From: Thauera sp.
GTDB lineage: Bacteria; Pseudomonadota; Gammaproteobacteria; Burkholderiales; Rhodocyclaceae
DNA length: 64,000 nt
Reading direction: 5' to 3'
NCBI GenBank assembly: GCA_017302295.1
Contig: JAFLDS010000005.1
Coordinates: 1-64,000, forward strand
The position numbers and the translations under genes were made by a program. Below, one piece after another: positions 57,150-64,000 of this stretch (position 1 is its first letter; every line of letters begins with the position of its first letter). Below the pieces are notes generated by a model, which did not search any database, was not told where the DNA came from, and worked only from the letters and a program-made list of their open reading frames with translations.

Positions 57150-58495
57150 ACGCCAGTGCCCTGCTGACCGACCTGTACGAGCTGACGATGCTGCAGGCCT
57201 ATCACGACGAAGGTCTGCACGAGCGCGCGGTATTCGAGCTTTTCGTGCGCGCACTGCCGCCGCAGCGGCGTTTCCTGATGGCAGCCGGCCTCGAGCAGGC
57301 GCTGGATTACCTCGAGAACCTGCGCTTCACGCCGGCGGAGCTCGACTGGCTGCGCAGCACCGGACGCTTCCGCCCGGCCTTCATCGACGCGCTGCGCGAC
57401 TTCCGCTTCACCGGCGATGTGCATGCGATGCGCGAAGGCACGGTGTTCTTCGGCGACGAGCCGGTGCTGCGCATCGAGGCGCCGATCGGCGAAGCGCAGT
57501 TCGTCGAGAGCCGCCTGATCAACCTGGTGAACTTCTCGTCGATGATCGCGGCCAAGGCGGCGCGCTGTGTGCTCGCCGCACCGGACAAGCTGCTGGTCGA
57601 TTTCGGCCTGCGCCGCGCGCACGCCGGGGAGGCCGGCCTGCTCGCCGCGCGCGCAAGCTACCTCGCAGGCTTTGCCGGCACGGCCACCGTGCTCGCCGGC
57701 CAGCGCTACGGCGTGCCAGTGTTCGGCACCATGGCGCACTCCTACATCGAGGCGCATGAGCTCGAGACCGACGCCTTCACCCGTTTCTCGCTGTCGCAGC
57801 CAGCCAACGTGACCCTGCTGATCGACACCTACGACACCGAAGCCGCCGCCGCCAGGGTGGTGGCGCTGGCGCCGGCGCTGCAGGCGCGCGGTGTGAACCT
57901 GGTGTCGGTGCGGCTGGACAGCGGCGACCTTGGCGACCATGCGCGCAAGGTGCGGGCCATCCTCAATGGCGGTGGCCTGGGCGAGGTGCGCATCTTCGCC
58001 AGCGGCAACCTCGACGAACACCGCATCGCCGCCCTGCTGGCCGCAGGCGCGCCCATCGACGGCTTCGGCATCGGCACCCAGCTCACCACCTCGGCCGATG
58101 CGCCGACGCTGGACTCGGCGTACAAGCTCCAGGCCTACGCCGGCCGCGCGCGGCGCAAGCGCTCGGAAGGCAAGGCGACGTGGCCGGGCGCGAAGCAGGT
58201 GTGGCGCTGCCTGGATGCCGAGGGTCGGCTGGCACACGACGTCGTAGCACTGGCCGACGAGCCGCCGCCGCACGCCGGCGCATTGCCGCTGCTGCAGCCG
58301 GTGATGCGCGGCGGCAAGCGCCTCGCGCCGCCCGAACCGCTTGCCGACCTGCGCGCCCATGCCGCCGCCGAACTCGCGCGGCTGCCCGATGCGCTGCGCA
58401 CATTCGATCCCGCGCCGCCTGCCGAGCCCTACCCGGTACGCATTTCGGTGCGGCTTCGGGCGCTCGCACACGAACTCGACGCCCAGGCGCACTGA
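57146..58495 (+). CDS. pncB: Nicotinate phosphoribosyltransferase
   Basis: A 449-residue enzyme forming nicotinate mononucleotide from nicotinate and PRPP. It opens LLTDLYELTMLQAY, contains DFGLRRAHAGEAG with the phosphorylated-His region, and IDTYDT and VRLDSGDLG binding loops. It follows PncA, so nicotinamide released by NAD-consuming enzymes is returned to NAD here. REP-like repeats follow it. Confidence 0.94.
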   Translation: MNASALLTDLYELTMLQAYHDEGLHERAVFELFVRALPPQRRFLMAAGLEQALDYLENLRFTPAELDWLRSTGRFRPAFIDALRDFRFTGDVHAMREGTVFFGDEPVLRIEAPIGEAQFVESRLINLVNFSSMIAAKAARCVLAAPDKLLVDFGLRRAHAGEAGLLAARASYLAGFAGTATVLAGQRYGVPVFGTMAHSYIEAHELETDAFTRFSLSQPANVTLLIDTYDTEAAAARVVALAPALQARGVNLVSVRLDSGDLGDHARKVRAILNGGGLGEVRIFASGNLDEHRIAALLAAGAPIDGFGIGTQLTTSADAPTLDSAYKLQAYAGRARRKRSEGKATWPGAKQVWRCLDAEGRLAHDVVALADEPPPHAGALPLLQPVMRGGKRLAPPEPLADLRAHAAAELARLPDALRTFDPAPPAEPYPVRISVRLRALAHELDAQAH

Positions 58496-58504
58496 CACGC
58501 CGGA

Positions 58505-58616
58505 ACAGACCGGTCGCGGCACGCGAACTCCTTGATCCGCTGCGCTCTGACAGACCGGTCGCGCTCACGCGCGCTCCTGCGTGGTGGGGGGCCGTGGGAG
58601 CGCGCGTGAGCGCGAC
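58505..58616. repeat. REP-like cluster after pncB
   Basis: ACAGACCGGTCGCG occurs twice as a direct repeat (58505-58518 and 58550-58563). The second copy runs into a perfect 20-base inverted repeat, GTCGCGCTCACGCGCGCTCC (58558-58577) with its complement at 58597-58616. The right arm begins GGGAGCGCGCGTGAGCGCGAC, in the REP form. It also serves as a strong bidirectional hairpin between pncB and tamA. Confidence 0.8.
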
Positions 58617-58668
58617 TGCCCCCTGGCGAATCCTGGCCCACCGTTTCGCCGTCGGGAGAGCAAACGGC

Positions 58669-60471
58669 TCAGAACGCGATCGCCACGCCGAAATGCAGCC
58701 TCAACCTCTGCTCCTCCTGCCCCCAGGCCAGATCGACGGCCAGCGGCCCGGCCGGACTGCGCCAGCGCGCGCCCACGCCGTAGCCGGTGCGCAGGTCGAA
58801 ATTGCGGCGGTCGTCGGTGGCGTCGCCGGCGTCGATGAACACCGCGCTGCCCCAGTCGGGGCGGAACCAGTGCACGTATTCGGCACTCATCACGCCCATG
58901 TAGCGCCCGCCCACGGTGGCGTCGCCTTCGCGCACGCCCAGGCTCTGGTAGGCATAGCCGCGCACCGTCTGCGCACCGCCGGTGCGGAAGAGGAAATCCT
59001 GCGGGATGCCGTTGCGACTGGGCGCCAGGGTGGCGCCGCCTTCCGCGCGCAGGATGAGCACGTCGCGCTCGGCCACCTGGCGGTAGTGCACCACCCGGCC
59101 GTACAGGCGCAGGAAGTTCTGGTCCGACAGCGCGATGCTGCTGCCGCCCCCGACCTGGAACTCGAAAACGTTGCCGCTGCGCGGATCGAGCAGATCGTCC
59201 ACCGCGCGCCGGATCCAGGTCCAGTTGGCAGTCAGGGTGTTGTGTTCCGACGACGCGGCGCCATCGGGCTGCACGCGCTCGCGCTGCAGGCGCAGCGCAA
59301 TCTGGGTCTCGATGTCGCCGCGCACCGTCTTGCGCGCCACGCCCACCGCCTCGGACGCCACCTTCAAACCTTCCACGTTGCTGCGGTCGACCAGGGCGCC
59401 GAAGCTGTCGCGGTGGCGCTCCTGCGGCGGCAGGAACACATCGGCAAACAGGGACTGGCGGCGCTGCTCGAGGCGCAGGCCGGTATTGAGCTCCCATGCA
59501 CGCCCCAGCAGATTGACGTCGCGGTAGCTGGCCTCGACGCGATAGCCGGTGTTGCTCGAGAAGCCGGCACCGAAGCCCACGGTCTTGGGCTTCGCCTCCG
59601 AGACCTGAACCCGCACCGGCACGGCAGCGGCAAGCGCAGGATCGCGATCGATGTCGACGATCACCGAGGCGAAGTGCGGCGTGTTCTGCAATCCGCTCTG
59701 GAAGGCGAGCAAGGCGTCGCGATCGTAGGGCGCACCCGGCTTCAGCGTGCTGTAGCGCCGCACCAGGTCTTCCGGCAGGTCGGCGAGCCCGCTCACTTCC
59801 AATTCGCCGAGGTAGAACGCGGGGCCGCTGTCCAGCGTCAGCGACAGCCTCACCGTCGCCGTCTCCGGGTCAACCTCGGCGCGGCTCTGGACGATGCGCG
59901 CGGCGGCATAGCGACGCGCGCTCACGGTGTCGAGCAGCTGCTGCTTCGCGGCGTCCCATGACGCCTGACGGAACGGCTCGCCGACCCGCAGACTCCAGGC
60001 CTTGCGCAGTGCTTCGACAGCGCTCGTGTCGTCGCGCTCGCGTTCCGGCTCGGTCACGAGCGCGCCGGCGAAATCCAGGTCGACGGCGGTGATCTTCGCA
60101 CGCTCGCCCGGCTCGACCACGACCTGCCACGCCTCGCCCTCGCTGCGATCGAAACGGATCTGCGGCGTGAAATAGCCTTCGGTGGCGAGCAGGTCGGCGA
60201 TCTCGCGCCGCGCCCGGCGCACCAGTGCCAGGCGGTCGGGCCCGGTCTCCGGCAGGGCGACCGCTTCGCTACCGAGCAAGCGGACGTGGCGCTCGAGCAC
60301 GGCGCGCACCTCCTGTGGCGCCTCGAGGCTGACCGCGACCGTCCCCTGCGCAAGCGCGGGCGGCGCCCAGGCGAGGCCGAGCGCCAGCGGGAGAAGCTGC
60401 AAGAGGCCGACGGCGCACGCGCGCGGCACGGGCCTCCTCGATGCCGCGCGCAAGCCCGTCGCTCCCGCCAC
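58669..60471 (-). CDS. tamA: Outer-membrane TamA/BamA-like (Omp85) protein
   Basis: A 600-residue outer-membrane protein: signal peptide (LLQLLPLALGLAWAPPALA), three POTRA domains (about 45-270), then a 16-stranded beta-barrel ending in VAIAF with the terminal Phe of BAM substrates. The order and length fit TamA of the translocation and assembly module. The normal partner tamB, usually directly downstream, is absent: pncB lies there on the other strand. GTG start; the upstream fbp gene ends nine bases before, so the two may be co-transcribed. Confidence 0.85.
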   Translation of the reverse strand: MAGATGLRAASRRPVPRACAVGLLQLLPLALGLAWAPPALAQGTVAVSLEAPQEVRAVLERHVRLLGSEAVALPETGPDRLALVRRARREIADLLATEGYFTPQIRFDRSEGEAWQVVVEPGERAKITAVDLDFAGALVTEPERERDDTSAVEALRKAWSLRVGEPFRQASWDAAKQQLLDTVSARRYAAARIVQSRAEVDPETATVRLSLTLDSGPAFYLGELEVSGLADLPEDLVRRYSTLKPGAPYDRDALLAFQSGLQNTPHFASVIVDIDRDPALAAAVPVRVQVSEAKPKTVGFGAGFSSNTGYRVEASYRDVNLLGRAWELNTGLRLEQRRQSLFADVFLPPQERHRDSFGALVDRSNVEGLKVASEAVGVARKTVRGDIETQIALRLQRERVQPDGAASSEHNTLTANWTWIRRAVDDLLDPRSGNVFEFQVGGGSSIALSDQNFLRLYGRVVHYRQVAERDVLILRAEGGATLAPSRNGIPQDFLFRTGGAQTVRGYAYQSLGVREGDATVGGRYMGVMSAEYVHWFRPDWGSAVFIDAGDATDDRRNFDLRTGYGVGARWRSPAGPLAVDLAWGQEEQRLRLHFGVAIAF

Positions 60472-60480
60472 GAAAGGGCC

Positions 60481-61482
60481 TCAGCCCTCGGTGTGGTAGG
60501 CCACCACGCGCTCGACCTCGTTCTTCGAACCGAGGATCACCGGCACGCGCTGGTGCAGCCCGGTCGGCACCACGTCGAGGATGCGTTCGCGGCCGGTGGA
60601 GGCCGCACCGCCGGCCTGTTCGACCAGCATCGCCATCGGGTTGGCTTCGTACATCAGGCGCAGCTTGCCGCCCTTGTCGCGGGTCTTGTCGTCGAGCGGG
60701 TACATGAACACGCCGCCCCGCGTGAGCACGCGGTGCACGTCGGCCACCATCGAGGCCACCCAGCGCATGTTGAAGTCGATGCCGCGCGGCCCGGTCTTGC
60801 CCTGCTGCAGCTCGTCGATGTAGCGCTTGACCGGAGCCTCCCAGAAGCGCGCATTGGAGGCGTTGATCGCATACTCCCGGGTGTCTTCCGGGATGGTCAT
60901 GAAGGGTTGGGTGTACATGAAGCTGCCCATCTCTCGATCGAGCGTGAACCCATGCACCCCGTTACCCACCGTCAGCACCAGCTGCGTCGACGGGCCATAG
61001 ACCGCGTAGCCCGCGGCGACCTGCTGATTGCCGGCCTGCAGGAAGTCGGCTTCCTCGGGTTCTTCGTTGTCGGGCGGATTGCGCAGCACCGAGAAGATCG
61101 TGCCGACCGAAATATTGACGTCGATGTTGGACGAGCCGTCGAGCGGATCGAACAGCAGCAGATAGCCGCCCTTCGGATAATCGAAGGGAATGCGGCAGAC
61201 CGTTTCCACCTCTTCCGAAGCCATCGCGGCAAGGTGGCCGCCCCATTCGTTGGCCTGGACCAGGATCTCGTTGGCAATCACGTCGAGCTTCTTCTGCGCC
61301 TCGCCCTGCACGTTGTCGGTGCCCGCCTCGCCGAGCACACCGGCCAGGGCGCCCTTGGACACATTGACGGCGATCGCCTTGACCGCGCGGGCGACGACTT
61401 CGAGCAGCAGGCGCAGATCGGCGGTGACGCGGCCGGCACGCTGCTGCTCGATGAGGAACTGGGTGAGTGTGACGCGACGCAT
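60481..61482 (-). CDS. fbp: Fructose-1,6-bisphosphatase class I
   Basis: A 333-residue gluconeogenic (or Calvin-cycle) enzyme. The metal-binding [14 protein letters not shown] segment is at about residues 108-121, and the substrate-binding YPLDDK follows near residue 257. It is complete. It precedes tamA, without clear functional relation, and is divergent from dadA across 217 bases. Confidence 0.96.
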   Translation of the reverse strand: MRRVTLTQFLIEQQRAGRVTADLRLLLEVVARAVKAIAVNVSKGALAGVLGEAGTDNVQGEAQKKLDVIANEILVQANEWGGHLAAMASEEVETVCRIPFDYPKGGYLLLFDPLDGSSNIDVNISVGTIFSVLRNPPDNEEPEEADFLQAGNQQVAAGYAVYGPSTQLVLTVGNGVHGFTLDREMGSFMYTQPFMTIPEDTREYAINASNARFWEAPVKRYIDELQQGKTGPRGIDFNMRWVASMVADVHRVLTRGGVFMYPLDDKTRDKGGKLRLMYEANPMAMLVEQAGGAASTGRERILDVVPTGLHQRVPVILGSKNEVERVVAYHTEG

Positions 61483-61699
61483 GAATTCGCTCCCTGAATG
61501 GCGTGAAAGTTTCGACGGCCGCGATTATCCCGCTTCCGCGCCCGCCGCGCACGGACTTGCGCCGTAGGGCAGTGGCCGCAGGTCTCGGGAACCTCGCCTT
61601 CGCCTCGAAGTCTCGAACGTATATCATCGCAACCAGCATGTCCTTCGGGGTTTCGACCGAAACCGCAGGCCTGCCTCCAAAGGTTCAGTTTCCCGCTCT

Positions 61700-62959
61700 A
61701 TGCACGTCTTGGTATTGGGCGCCGGTCTCGCCGGCGTCAGCACCGCCTGGTATCTGCACCGGGCCGGTTTTGAAGTCAGCGTCGTCGACCGCCAGCCCGA
61801 GGCCGGGCGCGAGACGAGTTTCGCAAACGGCGGCCAGATCTCGATCAGCCATCCGGAACCGTGGTCGAATCCGGCCACCCCCTTCCTCGCGCTGCGCTGG
61901 CTGGGCAAGCCCGACGCACCGCTGCAGTTCCACCCGCGGGCCAACTCCGATCAATGGCTGTGGGCTTTGCGTTTCCTGCACGAGTGCCTGCCGTGGCGCT
62001 CGCGCCGCAACACCGAGGCGATCGCCGCGCTAGCGACCTTCAGCGGAGAACGCCTGCGAGCTCTGCGCGCGGAAACCGGCATCGCCTACGATCACCGCGA
62101 AGGCGGCATCCTGCATCTGTTCTTTACTCCCGACGAGTTCCGTCACGCGCCGGAACGGGCCGCGTTGCTCGAACGCTTCGGCATTGCCGCCCGGGTGTGC
62201 AATGCGGACGAATGCATCGCGCTCGAGCCTGCCCTGGCGAGCCAGCGTGGCGCCTTGGCCGGCGGCCTGTATGCCCCGGGCGACGAGTCGGGTGACGCCT
62301 TCCGCTTTACCCAAGCGCTGGCGGCCCGCCTGCGCGAGGAAGGTGTGCGGTTTCACTACGACACGCGCATCGACGGGCTGGCCGCGGCGAACGGGCGCAT
62401 CCATGGCGTGGAAGTGCTCGACGCCGAAGGGCGGCGAGGCATGCTGGCCGCCAAGGCCTACGTCGTCTGCATGGGCAGCTTCAGCGCGCAAATGGTGGCG
62501 CCGCTCGGCGAACGTCTGCCGATCTATCCGGTGAAGGGCTATTCGGTCACGGCCCCCGTCGCCGATCCAGCACGGGCGCCCGAAGTGAGCCTGACCGACG
62601 AATCCCGCCGCATCGTCTGCTCGCGCCTGGGAGACCGCCTGCGGATCGCCGGCACGGCGGAGCTCGGCGGTTTCGAGACCCATGTGCGTCCCGAACGGAT
62701 ACGCACGATTCTCGACTGGGTGCAGACGCGCTTTCCGGGGGCGATCGATCCGGCGCAAGGCACCCCATGGGCGGGCTTGCGGCCGGCCACGCCGGGCAAC
62801 CTGCCGATCATCGGCAAGGGCCCCTGCGAAAACCTGTGGCTCAACACCGGGCACGGCACGCTGGGCTGGACCCTGGCCTGCGGTTCGGCGGCGGCGCTGG
62901 CCGAACTGATGCTCGGCCGCCGCCCCGCGCCTCACTTCCCGTTTCGCGTTGCGGCCTGA
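61700..62959 (+). CDS. dadA: D-amino-acid dehydrogenase small subunit DadA
   Basis: A 419-residue FAD enzyme of the DadA family that oxidises D-amino acids at the membrane and passes electrons to quinones. The FAD motif LGAGLAGVSTAW (residues 6-17), ETSFANGGQIS and the C-terminal GHGTLGWTLACGSA are diagnostic. The catabolic racemase DadX is not adjacent. Homologues act in D-alanine catabolism. Confidence 0.93.
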   Translation: MHVLVLGAGLAGVSTAWYLHRAGFEVSVVDRQPEAGRETSFANGGQISISHPEPWSNPATPFLALRWLGKPDAPLQFHPRANSDQWLWALRFLHECLPWRSRRNTEAIAALATFSGERLRALRAETGIAYDHREGGILHLFFTPDEFRHAPERAALLERFGIAARVCNADECIALEPALASQRGALAGGLYAPGDESGDAFRFTQALAARLREEGVRFHYDTRIDGLAAANGRIHGVEVLDAEGRRGMLAAKAYVVCMGSFSAQMVAPLGERLPIYPVKGYSVTAPVADPARAPEVSLTDESRRIVCSRLGDRLRIAGTAELGGFETHVRPERIRTILDWVQTRFPGAIDPAQGTPWAGLRPATPGNLPIIGKGPCENLWLNTGHGTLGWTLACGSAAALAELMLGRRPAPHFPFRVAA

Positions 62960-62992
62960 CCACGCGCCATTGCGGTGGTCAGTCGCGACGAT

Positions 62993-63499
62993 TCAGCTCT
63001 GCTCCGCAGGCTCGGGCGTGGCCGTCAGGGTCGCGCAAGCGCAACCGGCGGGCGAGTCGGAACACGCCCCCCCTTCGGCCTTGGGCTTGAACTCGCCCGT
63101 CTCGACGTCGTAACCCACGCTCTGCAGGTGAAAAGCGAGCGCGGCGTCCATGCCGTTGGTGTGGCCATCGAACCACTGCGGCAGTTCCTCGACGAGCCGG
63201 CGCGCCAAGAACAGGTCGCCGTTCGCCACACGCTTGCGGATGTCGCGCAGCACCGCCAGGACCCGTTCGTGTTCGCCGCGATGGCAGGCGGGAAAGTCGA
63301 CCGCTTCCATCCAGCGGTTTTCCTGCGCGAAGTGGGCCTCGGTGTGCGCGACGAAGGCGTCGTAGGCGGGCAGGAAAGCCTCGGCACCTTCCATGAGCGC
63401 CGCGGCGACGAGGTTGTAATGCTCGACGAACTCGCGGTGCGTCGCGTCCATGCGCTCGAGTCCGTTCTCGAGCTGTTTGGTCCATAACAGGACGGTCAT
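62993..63499 (-). CDS. Bacteriohemerythrin
   Basis: A 168-residue single-domain hemerythrin. Iron ligands in order: His in DATHREFVEH, HTEAHFAQEN, HRGEHERV and WFDGHTNGMD. It binds O2 at a di-iron site and may deliver or sense oxygen or NO in microaerobic life. A Cys-rich tail (CSDSPAGCACA) is unusual. It follows sspB by ten bases on the same strand. Confidence 0.92.
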   Translation of the reverse strand: MTVLLWTKQLENGLERMDATHREFVEHYNLVAAALMEGAEAFLPAYDAFVAHTEAHFAQENRWMEAVDFPACHRGEHERVLAVLRDIRKRVANGDLFLARRLVEELPQWFDGHTNGMDAALAFHLQSVGYDVETGEFKPKAEGGACSDSPAGCACATLTATPEPAEQS

Positions 63500-63509
63500 C
63501 GCTGCGCTC

Positions 63510-63968
63510 CTATTTGACGACTTTCAGATGGCTGCCGCGCGGCCGCTCCGGCACGGGCTCGGGCTGGGCCCGCGGCACGCCGGCCTCGCCTTCTCCGGGC
63601 GCAGCGTCCTCGTCCGGCGCGTCGCTGCCCTGCTCGAGCGCATCGTCCTCGCTGCCCGCTTCCGGCTCGAAGGCCATGCCCTGGCCGTTCTCGCGCGCAT
63701 AGATGGCGACGACGTTGGCGACCGGAACCAGCAGCGAGTGCGGCGCGCCGTTGAAGCGCGCCTGGAAGCTGATGAACTCGTTCTCCATCGACAGCTGATG
63801 CGTGGCATCGGGGCCGAGGTTGAGCACGATCTGGCCGTCCTTCGCATAACCCGGAGGGACGCGCGTGCGGGAATCGACGAGGGTCGCCAGGTAAGGCGTG
63901 TACCCCTGGTCCACGCACCACTCCCAGATGGCGCGGATCAGGTAGGGCTTGGTGGAAACTGTACTCAT
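63510..63968 (-). CDS. sspB: ClpXP specificity-enhancing factor SspB
   Basis: A 152-residue adaptor that brings ssrA-tagged proteins to ClpXP. The domain (KPYLIRAIWEWCVDQGYTPY) is followed by an acidic disordered linker and the ClpX-binding C-terminal tail (RGSHLKVVK). sspA, its usual upstream partner, would lie beyond the window. The bacteriohemerythrin gene follows downstream. Confidence 0.95.
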   Translation of the reverse strand: MSTVSTKPYLIRAIWEWCVDQGYTPYLATLVDSRTRVPPGYAKDGQIVLNLGPDATHQLSMENEFISFQARFNGAPHSLLVPVANVVAIYARENGQGMAFEPEAGSEDDALEQGSDAPDEDAAPGEGEAGVPRAQPEPVPERPRGSHLKVVK

Positions 63969-64000
63969 GAAAATCCCGTGCGGAGGCAGGCAGACGCAAT

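Overview
The window looks like a chromosomal segment of a high-GC betaproteobacterium of the order Rhodocyclales (Thauera, Azoarcus or Aromatoleum type). The signs are strongly GC-biased third codon positions, conserved blocks (lptD/amgK-murU-pepP-ubiH-dusB-fis-purHD-hemF; hemCDXY/ppc/algRZ/argH; hemA-prfA-prmC-grxD), two phasin-type proteins, and an HrcA/CIRCE-controlled groESL. The genus is inferred; no rRNA gene lies in the window. I found no CRISPR array, prophage or complete insertion sequence.

Layout. 1-9.9 kb: peptidoglycan recycling, proline peptidase, ubiquinone and tRNA modification, Fis, purine and haem genes. 10-14.2 kb: hemC-hemD-hemX-hemY on the minus strand. 14.5-21.9 kb: ppc, an AlgR/AlgZ-type two-component pair, argH, and a Ser/Thr kinase fused to a cyclic-nucleotide-type domain. 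22.2-25.2 kb: a four-gene operon of the poorly understood HPr-rel-A type (PqqD-like carrier, HprK-like kinase, nucleotidyltransferase) led by a secreted protein that may be its substrate. 25.2-28.9 kb: translation-termination and haem genes. 29.1-32.7 kb: an accessory patch with unknown genes, a candidate small RNA, a Fic protein, a truncated IS3-type transposase and tRNA-Phe. 32.9-37.2 kb: an acetate permease operon and an OmpR-type two-component system that appear to share a direct-repeat operator. 37.5-48.2 kb: groESL, a phasin with a strong promoter, a 1872-residue protein with two hydrolase domains and a CHAT protease, a CYTH enzyme and a second phasin-like gene.

48.5-58.5 kb is the most unusual region: a Lon-type protease, a glyoxalase-fold protein, RtcB RNA ligase, archease, a second GroEL, two phosphoribosyltransferases, and divergently nicotinamidase plus nicotinate phosphoribosyltransferase. 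It reads as an RNA-repair, protein-repair and NAD-salvage stress island. Within it rtcB has an in-frame UGA exactly at its conserved metal-binding cysteine, followed by a SECIS-like hairpin, and groEL2 carries one apparent -1 frameshift. The region is therefore either a selenoprotein RtcB system with one sequencing error, or a decaying operon.

58.7-64 kb: tamA, fbp, dadA, a bacteriohemerythrin and sspB. Control signals seen directly include a perfect CIRCE with overlapping sigma-32 and sigma-70 promoters, a consensus promoter at tRNA-Phe, paired TGC-rich inverted repeats at the phasin promoter, and REP-like repeats flanking the stress island.
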